DNA of 64,000 bases, from assembly GCF_003324565.1 (NCBI RefSeq), contig NZ_QOLA01000006.1, positions 248,001 through 312,000 on the forward strand. Direction: 5' to 3'. The position numbers and the translations under genes were made by a program. Each line of letters begins with the position of its first letter. Within the stretch, counting starts at the first letter, position 1. The DNA comes from Streptomyces sp. SDr-06 (GTDB taxonomy: Bacteria > Actinomycetota > Actinomycetes > Streptomycetales > Streptomycetaceae). Shown piece by piece: positions 42,101 to 50,464 of this stretch. Below the pieces are notes generated by a model. The model did not search any database. It saw only the letters and a program-made list of their open reading frames with translations, and was not told the origin of the DNA.

Positions 42101-43677
42101 ACCATCGTGTTGATGACGCCCGCCAGGGCGGCGACCTCGCCCTTGGCCTCGACGTTGATCTTCTGCGAGAGGTCGCCCCGGGCGACGGCGGTGGCCACCT
42201 GGGCGATCGAACGGACCTGACCCGTGAGGTTGGACGCCATCACGTTGACGTTGTCGGTGAGGTCCTTCCACGTACCCGACACACCTCGCACCGTGGCCTG
42301 GCCGCCCAGATTGCCCTCGGTGCCGACCTCCCGGGCCACGCGGGTGACCTCGTCGGCGAACCCGCCGAGCTGGTCGACCATCGTGTTGATGGTCTCCTTG
42401 AGCTCCAGGATCTCGCCCCGTGCGTCCACCCTGATCTTCTGCGACAGGTCTCCCTTGGCGACGGCCGTCGTCACCTCGGCGATGGAGCGGACCTGCGCGG
42501 TGAGGTTGTCGGCCATCACGTTGACCGACTCGGTCAGGTCCCGCCACGTGCCGGAGACGTCGCGGACGTCCGCCTGGCCGCCCAGCCGGCCTTCGGTGCC
42601 GACCTCCCGGGCGACCCGGGTGACCTCCTCGGCGAACGAGGAGAGCTGGTCGACCATCGTGTTGATGGTGTCCTTCAGCTCCAGGACCTCGCCGCGGGCG
42701 GTGACCGTGATCTTCTGCGACAGGTCGCCCTTCGCCACGGCGGTGGCGACCTGGGCGATCGAGCGGACCTGGGCGGTGAGGTTGCCCGCCATGAAGTTGA
42801 CGGAGTCGGTCAGATCCCGCCAGGTGCCGGAGACGCCCTTGACGTCGGCCTGCCCGCCGAGGATCCCCTCGGTGCCCACCTCCCGGGCCATCCGCGTCAC
42901 CTCGTCGGCGAATGCGGACAACTGGTCCACCATCGTGTTGACGGTGTTTTTCAACTCCAGGATCTCGCCCCGCGCATCCACGGTGATCTTCTGCGACAGG
43001 TCGCCCCGGGCCACGGCCGTGGTCACCTGGGCGATGTTGCGGACCTGATCCGTCAGGTTTCCGGCCATGAAGTTGACCGAATCCGTCAGGTCCCGCCAGG
43101 TGCCGCCCACGCCGGGGACCTGCGCCTGACCGCCCAGGCGCCCCTCGCTGCCCACTTCCCGGGCGACGCGGGTCACTTCGTCGGCGAAGGAGGACAACTG
43201 GTCGACCATCGTGTTGACGGTGTTCTTCAACTCCAGGATCTCGCCGCGGGCCGCCACGTCGATCTTCTGCGACAGGTCGCCCTGGGCCACGGCGGTGGCC
43301 ACCTGAGCGATGTCCCGGACCTGCGTGGTGAGGTTGCCGGCCATGGCGTTGACCGAGTCGGTCAGGTCCTTCCAGGTGCCGGAGACGCCGGGCACCTCGG
43401 CCTGCCCGCCGAGCCTTCCCTCGGTGCCGACCTCCCGGGCCACCCGGGTCACCTCGGACGTGAACAGCGAGAGCTGCTCGACCATCCCGTTGAAGACCGT
43501 GGCGATCTCGCCGAGCAGCCCGTCCGTCTCGGCGGGCAGTTGGGTGCCGAAGTCTCCGTCCCGCACCGCGGTCAGACCCGCGAGCAGTCGGCGCAGCTCC
43601 GACTCTCCGGCCTGCGCCGGCCCCGCCGTCTGCGATGCCCGCTGCTGAGCAACGCTGGGTTTCGGTGAGCCAGCCAT
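39103..43677 (-). CDS. Giant HAMP-repeat hybrid histidine kinase
   Basis: 1,524 residues from ATG 43677 (GGAGG nine nt upstream). No transmembrane helix, so cytosolic. Seven near-identical units of about 92 residues, from about 87 to 731, each open G-x-LGGQA and contain GTW-x-LT and an ARGEI/L HAMP core: the group III (Nik1/Bos1-like) architecture. Then a GAF domain, a coiled coil, HisKA with His972 (MSHELRTPL), HATPase ([22 protein letters not shown]), a degenerate receiver lacking most acidic residues, and a full receiver with Asp1455 ([11 protein letters not shown]) and Lys1507. Group III kinases sense osmotic or envelope stress. The PP2C gene follows in the same direction. Confidence 0.94.
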   Translation of the reverse strand: MAGSPKPSVAQQRASQTAGPAQAGESELRRLLAGLTAVRDGDFGTQLPAETDGLLGEIATVFNGMVEQLSLFTSEVTRVAREVGTEGRLGGQAEVPGVSGTWKDLTDSVNAMAGNLTTQVRDIAQVATAVAQGDLSQKIDVAARGEILELKNTVNTMVDQLSSFADEVTRVAREVGSEGRLGGQAQVPGVGGTWRDLTDSVNFMAGNLTDQVRNIAQVTTAVARGDLSQKITVDARGEILELKNTVNTMVDQLSAFADEVTRMAREVGTEGILGGQADVKGVSGTWRDLTDSVNFMAGNLTAQVRSIAQVATAVAKGDLSQKITVTARGEVLELKDTINTMVDQLSSFAEEVTRVAREVGTEGRLGGQADVRDVSGTWRDLTESVNVMADNLTAQVRSIAEVTTAVAKGDLSQKIRVDARGEILELKETINTMVDQLGGFADEVTRVAREVGTEGNLGGQATVRGVSGTWKDLTDNVNVMASNLTGQVRSIAQVATAVARGDLSQKINVEAKGEVAALAGVINTMVDTLSAFADEVTRVAREVGTEGTLGGQARVPNVAGTWKDLTDNVNFMAHNLTSQVRNIAQVTTAVAQGDLTRKIDVDARGEILELKTTINTMVDQLSSFAAEVTRVAREVGSEGRLGGQAEVEGVSGTWKRLTENVNELAGNLTRQVRAIAEVTGAVAEGDLTRSITVDASGEVADLKDNINFMVESLRETTRANEEQDWLKSNLARISGLMQGRRDLAVVAELIMDELTPLVSAQYGAFYLADETPDGVYLNLIGSYAWPDGAPGARFKLGQSFVGQAARSRRTIAVDDLPPGYVSVSSGLGSTEPVCLLVLPIVVEEQVLGVIELATVHAFTPIHRDFLEQLMEAIGVNVNTIIANARTDELLDESQRLTAELQTRSQELQARQEELQSSNAELEEKAELLVAQNRDIETKNLEIEQARQELEDRAHQLSLASTYKSEFLANMSHELRTPLNSLLILAQLLAQNPGRNLTPKQVEYAGIIHSAGSDLLQLINDILDLSKVEAGKMDVNPEQISLRKLLDYIEATFRPVTSQKSLTFTVKTADTLPTELLTDDYRLRQVLRNLLSNAVKFTEKGGVELRIELLSEQLAPEAARRGGPVIAFHVVDTGIGIAPEHLETVFGAFQQADGTMSRKYGGTGLGLSISREIAFLLGGAITAESTLGRGSTFTFYLPVARPDYAELDAQSGHLPAAAPQEEAAAEPDPRYQVAPAPDVVQPKRLLVVEERSRGLLSLVAESAVRDLAAHPDLGDPRGPVEITAAVGVNEAAAALASTPCHCVVLELDLPDDAALRFLEDMAHDAALRGVPVLAHNNRRLGSDQELALQQRAASQPLELISSLDELRERIALHLSADQPGDVLPLVRADEPTVVSPTIDKSLAGHTVLVVDDDDRNLYAITGILELHGMAVLQAENGRVALDTLAAHPRIDLILMDVMMPEMDGYTATAAIRAMPEHAELPIIAVTAKAMIGDRDKSLASGASDYVTKPVDAHELVARIKRQLSA

Positions 43678-43933
43678 CGAACTTCGCCTCCGTCGTACGC
43701 CAGGCCAATGGCCCGCCATCCTCGCCCGGTTGGTGCGGTCACCACCGCCGGGTCCCTCACAAGATCCACACCGCGTGTACACGCACCGCCGAGGAGGTTA
43801 TCCCACTGGTCCCTGCCCCATGCCCGGCGGACGGAACGCACATGACCAGGCATACTCCGGAGCGCGCCTCACTCCGCACCGGCTAGGCTCGGCACCGCTC
43901 ACCCCCAGTCCCAACGCCGCGAAGGGAGTTCCC

Positions 43934-44803
43934 GTGCCCGCAGCCCACGGCCCCGCCATACCGGACACTCGCGGTGAACATGCCTTCTTCGCGTACGACG
44001 ACGACACCGACCGGGCCGAGACCGTGGTGCGCTGCGTGCGCACGGGCCTCGAAAGCGGCCGCCGCGTCCTGTGCACCATCGACGGTTCGGCGCCGGATCT
44101 GCTGCACGACGTGCTGGGGCGGAGCGGCATGGACATGAGCGCCGCGCTGGAGAGCGGACAGCTGCGCGTGGTCCCGTCGGACGCGCTCTTCCTCCACTGC
44201 CTTCCCTTCGATCCCGACCAGGTCATCCCCCTGGTGCGCACGGCGTGCGCCGAGGCGCTGGCCGACGGGTACACCGGGCTGACGATCATCGGCGAGAAAT
44301 CCTGGTGCGCCCGTGAGATCCCTGGAGCCGAGCGGCTTCTGGAGTACGAACTCCGCCTGGACCGCGAGGTGTACGCGGATCTGCCGGTGACGGGGCTGTG
44401 CATGTTCGACCGCCGGGTCGTGCCCGCCGGAACGACAGGGCTTCTGAGCGGAGCGCACCACGCCCACGCACCGGCCTCGGATTTCTTCGAGCCGCTGCCC
44501 TTCGCCGTCACCCCGCTGCGCGACCGCGCGGGCGCCCGCCTCACCGGCAGCGCCGACCTCGACAGCCGGTCGTCCCTCACCGAAGCGCTGGCCGCGCTGA
44601 CCGGGATCCCCGGCGCGACACTCCAACTCGACCTGTCCCGTGCGACGTTCCTCGACACCGAGGCGGTCGCCGCCCTTGTCGACGCGACGCACCGGCTGCG
44701 CCGTCAGGGGCGGCGCCTGCTGCTCCACGAGCCGCCATACTCACTGCGGAAGGTGGCCCAGTTGTTCCCGGACGAGTGCGCCGCGTTGGAGGTGCCGTCA
44801 TGA
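43934..44803 (+). CDS. MEDS-domain protein with STAS domain (anti-anti-sigma type)
   Basis: 289 residues from GTG 43934 with GAAGGGAG five nt upstream. Residues 1-170 form a MEDS (DcmR-like sensory) domain: HAFFAYDDDTDRAETVVRCVRTGLESG, followed by GLTIIGEKSWC. The C-terminal about 90 residues are STAS: LQLDLSRATFLDTEAVAALV, where the conserved phosphorylatable Ser/Thr position is in the A-T-F-L-D segment. Its stop overlaps the next gene's ATG. The pair looks like a sensor-equipped antagonist and kinase. It is divergent from the giant kinase gene (256 nt). Confidence 0.85.
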   Translation: MPAAHGPAIPDTRGEHAFFAYDDDTDRAETVVRCVRTGLESGRRVLCTIDGSAPDLLHDVLGRSGMDMSAALESGQLRVVPSDALFLHCLPFDPDQVIPLVRTACAEALADGYTGLTIIGEKSWCAREIPGAERLLEYELRLDREVYADLPVTGLCMFDRRVVPAGTTGLLSGAHHAHAPASDFFEPLPFAVTPLRDRAGARLTGSADLDSRSSLTEALAALTGIPGATLQLDLSRATFLDTEAVAALVDATHRLRRQGRRLLLHEPPYSLRKVAQLFPDECAALEVPS

Positions 44804-45759
44804 CCACCGCCATCACCGCGGGCCCCGGCAAAGAACCGTTCTTCCATCCCGCGCTCTTCTACAGGGACCTCGACGAGTACGTGCGGGAGACGGGCACCTT
44901 CGTCCGCGGCGCCCTCGAAGCCGAGGAGCCGGTCTTCGTCGCCGTTCCCGGGCCCCGCCTCGACGCCCTGCGCCAGGACCTCGGGGCGGACGGCGCCGCC
45001 GTCGACTTCGCGGACATGACCGAACTGGGCCGCAACCCCGGCCGTATTCTGGCCGCCCTTCAGGGCTTCGCCGACGCCCACCCGGGGTGGGCGGTGCGCA
45101 TCATAGGGGAGCCCATCTGGGCGGGCCGTTCACCGGCCGAGATCGTGGAGGCGACCCGGCACGAGGCCCTGATCAACACCGCGTTCACCGGCCGTACGGC
45201 CAGCATTCTGTGCCCGTACGACACGAGCGCCCTCCCGCCCGCGGTGGTCGCCGACGCCAGACGCACGCACCCCACCCTGATCGAGGACGGTCACACCCGG
45301 TCCAGTTCCGCCTACACCTCGGCCGACGTGGTGTGCGCCGGCTGCGATGTGCCGCTGCCGGAACCGGACGCGCCCGCGGTTCGCCTGGAGTACACCGCCG
45401 GCGAGCTGGGCCAGGTGCGGGAAGAGGCCGACGCGTGGGCCCGGCGTACGCCCCTGGACCAGCGGCGGCGCGACGACCTCGTCATCGCCATCAGCGAGGC
45501 CGCCGCCAACTCCATTGCCCACGGTGGCGGAAGCGGCACCCTGCGCCTGTGGTGGGCCCACTCCGGTACGGCGGTGGCGGAGCTCCGCGACAGCGGCCGA
45601 CTGACCAACCCCCTGGCCGGACGCAGCCGCCCCACCCTCACATCGAGCAATGGCGGCCGCGGCCTGTGGATGATCCACCAGCTCTGCGACCTCGTCGAGG
45701 TCCGCGCCCACCACACCGGCCTCACCCTGCGCCTGCACATGTCCACTGCCACGGCCTGA
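44800..45759 (+). CDS. MEDS-domain protein with HATPase (anti-sigma kinase type)
   Basis: 319 residues from ATG 44800, in an ATGA overlap with the MEDS-STAS gene and preceded by GGAGG. An N-terminal MEDS domain (EPFFHPALFYRDLDEYVRE, ALEAEEPVFVAVPGP) is followed by a CVDC-like CAGC pair near 180 and a GHKL ATPase with N-box ISEAAANSIAHGG and G-box GGRGLWMIHQLCD. Such proteins phosphorylate STAS antagonists or sequester sigma factors. Coupled expression with a MEDS-STAS partner implies a two-component partner switch in which both halves carry the same sensor fold. Confidence 0.88.
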   Translation: MTTAITAGPGKEPFFHPALFYRDLDEYVRETGTFVRGALEAEEPVFVAVPGPRLDALRQDLGADGAAVDFADMTELGRNPGRILAALQGFADAHPGWAVRIIGEPIWAGRSPAEIVEATRHEALINTAFTGRTASILCPYDTSALPPAVVADARRTHPTLIEDGHTRSSSAYTSADVVCAGCDVPLPEPDAPAVRLEYTAGELGQVREEADAWARRTPLDQRRRDDLVIAISEAAANSIAHGGGSGTLRLWWAHSGTAVAELRDSGRLTNPLAGRSRPTLTSSNGGRGLWMIHQLCDLVEVRAHHTGLTLRLHMSTATA

Positions 45760-45838
45760 AGCGCCTGGACATGAAGGGGCGAGGCTCCGCCTCTTCCCTC
45801 CCCCATGTCGTGCGTCACCACCCGGTGCCGCTCGGGGG

Positions 45839-46711
45839 TCAGGGGCGGCGGGTCTCGGGTATGGCGGCGGGGTCGCGGGCGATCGCGTGGAGGTGTTCCA
45901 GCGCGTCCGCGACAATGGTGCGCCGGTGCCACGCCAACCACGCGCCGGCCTGCTGTCCGGTCTGTTCGAGCGCTTTGAGCTGCGCCGGGTGCAGGTCCTG
46001 GATGGGCCGCTCCAGATGGGCCGAGACCATGCCGACGCAGGTCCCCTCTGCGGTGACCAGTGGCACACTGTGGCACGCGCGGCTGCCTGCCTCCAGGATC
46101 GCCTGGCGCGCCGCCGAGGTGAAGACCGGGTCGGTGGCGACATCGTGCACCGTGGTCTGCGCGAGCTCCGCGGCCGCCTTCGCGCAGGATGTCCCCTGGT
46201 CGCCGACCACGGCGAAGAAGTCGACGAAATCGGCGCTCAGGCCGGTGTGCTTCTCGATGCGCAGAGCCCGCTCGGCACGGTCGGCCAACTGGACGTTGCC
46301 CATCGGGGTGTTGGTGATCGCCAGCGTCTGGGTCAGGACCGCGCTCAGCACCTCGCTGTGGTGGGCGCGCCCGGCCCCGTCCAGCCCCAGCATGTCCAGC
46401 GGCGGGGCGCCCCGCCGGGTCCGGCCCGGGAACCACAGCGCCCGGCCGGGCTCCGGCCGGGGAAACGTGAGCACGGCCTCGGCCACGGTCCGGAGCTTGA
46501 TGTTGAAGCGCTGCGAGGCCTGCTGCATCAACGCGAACGCGGCCTCGGGCCCGCGCAGGCGGTAGCGCTCCGTCAACACTCCCTGCGCCTGGGCGATCAA
46601 CGCCCGCGACCGGACCTTGGCACGCAGCTCCCGCACCTCCTGGCGCAGCCGCTCTCTCTCCGCAGCCGCGTCGTCCGCGTCGGGCTCGGGTCTACCGAGC
46701 GCATCGGTCAT
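45839..46711 (-). CDS. ANTAR-GAF domain regulator
   Basis: 290 residues from ATG 46711 with GGGAG eight nt upstream. The N-terminus has a short coiled coil (RERLRQEVRELRAKV) and an ANTAR RNA-binding domain (SRALIAQAQGVLTERYRL with AFALMQQASQRFN). The C-terminal half is a GAF domain with FFAVVGDQGTSCAKAA, VHDVATDPVF and ACHSVPLVT. ANTAR proteins bind paired RNA hairpins to prevent termination; here the usual order (sensor then ANTAR) is reversed, as is known in Streptomyces. Convergent with the MEDS pair. Confidence 0.88.
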   Translation of the reverse strand: MTDALGRPEPDADDAAAERERLRQEVRELRAKVRSRALIAQAQGVLTERYRLRGPEAAFALMQQASQRFNIKLRTVAEAVLTFPRPEPGRALWFPGRTRRGAPPLDMLGLDGAGRAHHSEVLSAVLTQTLAITNTPMGNVQLADRAERALRIEKHTGLSADFVDFFAVVGDQGTSCAKAAAELAQTTVHDVATDPVFTSAARQAILEAGSRACHSVPLVTAEGTCVGMVSAHLERPIQDLHPAQLKALEQTGQQAGAWLAWHRRTIVADALEHLHAIARDPAAIPETRRP

Positions 46712-46921
46712 CGCACTTGCTCCCGCATTCGCCGTCCGACAAGTCCGCAGGCCCTCGCATCCAGAAGGCAGGCCGAAACAACATACTCGGTGCGCATGGG
46801 TGGGCCGGCCTCGGCCCTTACAAACCTCATAGCGCGCATATCGCCGGTAAACCCGCCGACACTTGTGAGCTCGTGTGCCCGATCCGGCTGTCGGGACACC
46901 CGAACCGGGCGCCTGGCGGCG

Positions 46922-47674
46922 TCAGTTGCCGTGGGCGCGGCGGTAGGCGTCCAGCAGGCGGGTCCGATCCGCGTCCCCGAGGCGGCGGACCGCTTCGCGC
47001 AGAGTGACGCCGGAGATGCGGTCGATGCGGGGTTCCACCCACGCGGTCACGAAGCGACTGTCACGGCGGCTGGTCTCGCGCAGCACCCAGCCGATGGCTT
47101 TTCGAATGAAGAACTCCGTCTCGTCCACCATGGCGTCCGCGTACGAGCCCAGTCGCTTCAGGTCGGGCTCGGCGGCGCGGATGCCGGGAATCAGGGCGAG
47201 GAGGGCCGAACGGCGGAGCCAGAAGTCCGTGTCAACGGCCCAGCGGTCGAGGGCGACCCCGGCCGCTTCCCCGTTCTGGAGCATGATCGCGCCAGCCGCG
47301 TGGATGGCAAGGGTGTCCACCAGGGCCCAGGTGTGAGCGGCTCGCACCATCGCTTCCACCGTCACGAGGTCAGCGGGGGTGAGGAGGGCCGCGTCGTGGG
47401 TGAGGAGGTGGACGGCCGCCTGCCGGTGTTCGTAGACACTGCTGGTCCACAGCAGATCGGCCAGGGCCAGGGCGTCCGCTCGGGTGGGCGGTGGCAGGCG
47501 GCGGCGGGTGGCATTGACGGCGCGCCGCAGGTCCGGGATGGCTACGCCCAGGTGGACGAGGTCGCTGCGGAGATAGTCGCGGTCCCAGGCGGCGCGCCGA
47601 GGAGTGCCGAGGCGGGCGAGCTGCTCGGTGAGCTGGTCGGCCGCCTCGGCGAGTCGGGCGTGGGACAGGCTCAC
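46922..47674 (-). CDS. DNA alkylation repair (AlkD-like) HEAT-repeat protein
   Basis: 250 residues from GTG 47674, overlapping the SRPBCC stop by 4 nt. It is helical throughout, with HEAT-like repeats; YLRSDLVHLGVAIPDLRRAV near the N-terminus, WTSSVYEHRQAAVHLL, WALVDTLAIHAAG, WLRRSALLALIP and FFIRKAIGWVLRETS are typical of the DNA_alkylation (PF08713) family. AlkD excises alkylated bases without base flipping. Some members have lost glycosylase activity. Third gene of the MarR-SRPBCC-AlkD operon. Confidence 0.88.
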   Translation of the reverse strand: MSLSHARLAEAADQLTEQLARLGTPRRAAWDRDYLRSDLVHLGVAIPDLRRAVNATRRRLPPPTRADALALADLLWTSSVYEHRQAAVHLLTHDAALLTPADLVTVEAMVRAAHTWALVDTLAIHAAGAIMLQNGEAAGVALDRWAVDTDFWLRRSALLALIPGIRAAEPDLKRLGSYADAMVDETEFFIRKAIGWVLRETSRRDSRFVTAWVEPRIDRISGVTLREAVRRLGDADRTRLLDAYRRAHGN

Positions 47675-48093
47675 GCGCCGGTTTCCATGAGGCGCTTGAG
47701 GGTGGCGAGCTCGGTGTCGACGAGAGCGACCTGCTGGTCGAAGTAGGCATCGGTGAAGGCCGGCGGCTGGAAGAAGGTCATCATGAACTCGCAGCCGGAG
47801 CCGTTGGCCACGACGCGGGCCGGGACCTGCCAGGATGCCTGGTCCTCGACGTAGTCGTGATCGAGGATGCCGAATTCGGCGTTTCCACAGATGCGGAGCT
47901 TGGCGGGGCCGTGCGGGGTGGCCATCAGCCACCAGTCCGGGTCGTCGGTGGCCTCGATCGCCTTGACGTTGACGATCGCCCAGGCCGGCCAGTTGGCCGC
48001 GTCGGCGAGAAAGGCGACGACGTCGGCGACGGGGCGCTCGATGGTGACGGTCTTGGTGACCGAGCGTGCGGCGGTGGGGGTGGTGGTGCTCAT
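47671..48093 (-). CDS. SRPBCC-family (START-like) protein
   Basis: 140 residues from ATG 48093 with GAGAGGG seven nt upstream. TKTVTIERPVADVVAFLADAANWPAWAI is the usual first helix-turn of polyketide-cyclase/AHSA-type SRPBCC proteins with a hydrophobic ligand cavity. It lies between a MarR gene and an AlkD-like gene. Function unknown; a ligand-binding or lipid-binding role is the usual guess. Confidence 0.85.
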   Translation of the reverse strand: MSTTTPTAARSVTKTVTIERPVADVVAFLADAANWPAWAIVNVKAIEATDDPDWWLMATPHGPAKLRICGNAEFGILDHDYVEDQASWQVPARVVANGSGCEFMMTFFQPPAFTDAYFDQQVALVDTELATLKRLMETGA

Positions 48094-48105
48094 GGTGGTG
48101 CCCTC

Positions 48106-48567
48106 TCAGGGGGTCGGCGGTGCCGGGGGCTCTGGGTGGGCCTCGCCAATCAGGCGGCGTATCCAGTCCTCCAGCTGGCGGCGCTGGACCGGGTCGAGGC
48201 CGGCGAAGAAATGAGCGTCGTTGCGGTCTGCGATCTCGGCCAGTCGGGGGGCCAGATCGCGGCCGGTGTCCGTGAGTGCCAGCCGCAGCGTGCGGCGGGA
48301 GGCGGGGTCCGGTTCGCGGGTCATCAGCTCCTTGGCAGCCAGCCGGTCGACCAGGCGGGAGACCGCGCCGGCGTCGATGTCCAGGTACCGGGCCACCTCC
48401 CGGGTGGTGATGGCGTCGCCACGGTGCACGGTGATCAGCACGGCCCACTGGGAGACGGTCACGCCGTGCTTGGCGAGTTCTCTTTCGAACCGGCTGTGGA
48501 CTTCGTCGGAGAGCCGGCGGAGCCAATATCCGAGGTGGTCACGCAAGCCGCTGGTTGAAGCTGTCAC
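48106..48567 (-). CDS. MarR-family transcriptional regulator
   Basis: 153 residues from GTG 48567. Winged helix: HGVTVSQWAVLITVHRGDAITTREVARYLDIDAGAVSRLVDRLAAKELMTREPDPASRRTLRL contains the recognition helix and wing. MarR proteins are dimeric repressors lifted by phenolics or oxidants. It heads the SRPBCC-AlkD operon and likely autoregulates it through the palindrome 27-42 nt upstream. The GGAGGG preceding the GTG has zero spacing, and a promoter predicts transcription starting at the GTG, so the mRNA is probably leaderless. Confidence 0.9.
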   Translation of the reverse strand: MTASTSGLRDHLGYWLRRLSDEVHSRFERELAKHGVTVSQWAVLITVHRGDAITTREVARYLDIDAGAVSRLVDRLAAKELMTREPDPASRRTLRLALTDTGRDLAPRLAEIADRNDAHFFAGLDPVQRRQLEDWIRRLIGEAHPEPPAPPTP

Positions 48568-48573
48568 CCCTCC

Positions 48574-48602
48574 AGCATGAGTGACTGGACAACTGTTGTC
48601 AA
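48574..48602 (-). promoter_or_regulatory. Promoter of the marR operon, predicted leaderless
   Basis: On the minus strand a perfect -35 TTGACA (48602-48597), 17-nt spacer and -10-like CATGCT (48579-48574) place the transcription start at about 48567, the G of the GTG start codon. Confidence 0.55.
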
Positions 48603-48609
48603 GACAACA
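48588..48609. promoter_or_regulatory. Palindromic MarR operator
   Basis: TGTTGTC-AA-GACAACA (48594-48609) is a perfect 7+7 dyad covering the -35 box, with a further overlapping GACAAC half-site at 48588-48593. It is the expected type and place for a MarR autoregulatory site. Confidence 0.65.
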
Positions 48610-48897
48610 CTGAGCTCGCGTCCGCTCAGGCATGGACCAGTTGATGAACAAGATCAGAACTTCTGTGCGCAGCCGGAACGGCGCCGGCTCATGCGCGAGG
48701 AACCGTGGGCGGGCTCGACCGCCTCCAGCCCGGGGACTCCCTCGCCGTCCCGCCCCCCGACCGGCTCGGCCGTGCTCCGCCGTGTCCCGGAAAACGATCA
48801 ACAAGTACGGGCCCGAACGGAGGCAGCGCCGCGGGCTGCGGCTGTTGACGCAATTCCCACCGGTGCCCCCGTATGGAAGGCGTTCCTGAACGAGCAG
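48610..48897. other. Intergenic region, nothing recognised
   Basis: About 290 nt between the marR promoter and the end of the 107-residue hypothetical gene. No hairpin or gene is convincing. Confidence 0.4.
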
Positions 48898-49221
48898 TCA
48901 GTGCGCCGCGCGCTCCCCCTGGACATACGGGTCCGAGGCGACGTCGTACGTACCCGCGTGGAGGGACAGCTGTCCCACTATGCGTTCCCACTCGGCGAGT
49001 TCGGCCCAGCGGCGGCCGCCGTCATGCCTGGCAGCCGGGCCGTCCGGCTCATCCTCCGAGGGGCTGTCCGGGGCCGCGGCGAGAAGGCGGAAGGCCTGAG
49101 CGGCCTCGTGATGCCCCATCCCCTGCGCCAGTCGGCGCACCGCCTCCCGCCCGGCCCGCTCCGCCTCCGTGGGCCCGGGTGCTTCGGGATCCGGCTCACG
49201 CAAGGGCTGCTCGTACGTCAT
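48898..49221 (-). CDS. Small hypothetical acidic protein
   Basis: 107 residues from ATG 49221, AGGAC four nt upstream. Pro/Glu-rich N-terminus, helical middle (AGREAVRRLAQGMGHHEAAQ), acidic segment PSEDEPD. No known family is recognised and no signal or membrane segment is seen. Its reading frame shows the usual GC-rich third positions, which is the main reason to accept it. Confidence 0.55.
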   Translation of the reverse strand: MTYEQPLREPDPEAPGPTEAERAGREAVRRLAQGMGHHEAAQAFRLLAAAPDSPSEDEPDGPAARHDGGRRWAELAEWERIVGQLSLHAGTYDVASDPYVQGERAAH

Positions 49222-49287
49222 ACGTGTCCTGCTCTCTGCTGAATGCGGGCGGCCGTGCCCCTGCCCGGTGACTTCGACTCTCCTCAG

Positions 49288-50232
49288 TCAACGCGCGTAC
49301 CCATGCGGCGAGTTCCGGGACCGGGAGAGTTCCGACGCACCCGGGCCCGCTCCCACGACTCGCTCCCCCACGCAGGCGCAGTCCGCGTTCGCGTGGGGCG
49401 GTGAGCCGAAGCGCGCCAGGCAGTGCCAGACCTTCTTGAGCGCCTGGGAGTCGTAGCGGCCCGTGCGGACGGCGTCGCCGATGATCCTGGGGTCGAGCAG
49501 GCCGTCGACCGCGATCTCCGCACCGAGATCGACGTACTCCTGGCCGCGGTAGCCCGGGTGGCGTCGCAGGTGCTCCACGGTGAGCCGGAAACCGTCGTGC
49601 CATTCGATGGCACAAGGCAGCCGGCGGGCCGCTTCCTCGACACTCGTGCCGCGGTAACCGGGATCCAGGACCAGCGCTTCCACATGGCTGTCCAGCCGGA
49701 CCGGTCCGTGGATCTGGGCTTCGATGTGACCGTCCAGGGCGTCGAGACCGTCGGCCTCGGCTCTTTCGATGAGGCCGAAGCTGCTCGCGACCGCGAAGGC
49801 CGAGGGTTCGGCGGAGCTGTCCGGGTAGCAGAAGGTCGCGCGCGCGAGGGTCGCGGGAATGAGCCTGAAGTGGCAGGAGCCGAAGCGCGGTGTCCCACCC
49901 GCCGCCAAGCGCCGGTGGTTCAGGGCGCCGTAGACGGGACGTTCGTCAGGGGCTGCGTGGTCGTAGGCACCGCCGAAGAGTCGGCTCTCCCAGCGCCAGC
50001 GGTCCCCGCCCGGGTGGGCGGTCAGGCCGCCGTTGCTGGTCCTGGTCACGAACTGAGACTGGTAGACGCCGTCCTCCGCCATCTTGCGCAGGATCGGGCG
50101 ATCACCCGCCAGACGGTCGGGATGGAAGTTCATCGTCAGCCGCAGTCCGCCGTCGAGCGGCTCTCCCTCGGCCAGGGCAGCGACATGCCGCAACGCCCTC
50201 TCCTGCGCGGACCAGCTGCCGTCGTTCCCCAT
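49288..50232 (-). CDS. DUF3626 family protein
   Basis: 314 residues from ATG 50232 with GGAGA eight nt upstream. The DUF3626 pattern is visible: LRLTMNFHPDR near residue 30, VYQSQFVTRTSNGG, PVYGALNHRR, FGSCHFRL and a C-terminal LLDPRIIGDA segment. The His/Asp/Arg clusters look like a metal or phosphate site. Function is not established; proposed relatives are toxin-like or ADP-ribosylation-related proteins, which I cannot confirm. Confidence 0.82.
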   Translation of the reverse strand: MGNDGSWSAQERALRHVAALAEGEPLDGGLRLTMNFHPDRLAGDRPILRKMAEDGVYQSQFVTRTSNGGLTAHPGGDRWRWESRLFGGAYDHAAPDERPVYGALNHRRLAAGGTPRFGSCHFRLIPATLARATFCYPDSSAEPSAFAVASSFGLIERAEADGLDALDGHIEAQIHGPVRLDSHVEALVLDPGYRGTSVEEAARRLPCAIEWHDGFRLTVEHLRRHPGYRGQEYVDLGAEIAVDGLLDPRIIGDAVRTGRYDSQALKKVWHCLARFGSPPHANADCACVGERVVGAGPGASELSRSRNSPHGYAR

Positions 50233-50464
50233 CCACGCAGTCTCCCCGATCACGGTCGCATGCCGCTCCTGGATTGATCGGTGGCCGGGCCGATTGAGTC
50301 GGAGTTCTGAACGACAGCTGGCAGACCCTGGCCGAGCGGGTGTGCGGGCCCTGAGCCGCAAAGGCGCTCGTACGCGGCGCTCAGCAGGACGGCTGGCGCA
50401 ACGACCCACCATGGGCGGCCAGTTGGGCCGGCGGGCTGCGGAAGTCCGCGACTCTGTCGCAGGG

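Noticed and set aside
39097..43668. A 1,523-codon open frame on the plus strand opposite the HAMP kinase
   Set aside because: Antisense shadow of the repeated HAMP coding sequence; no recognisable domain.
39103..43677. Regular DNA repeats at about 276-nt period as a possible CRISPR or satellite array
   Set aside because: They are in-frame HAMP-repeat coding units.
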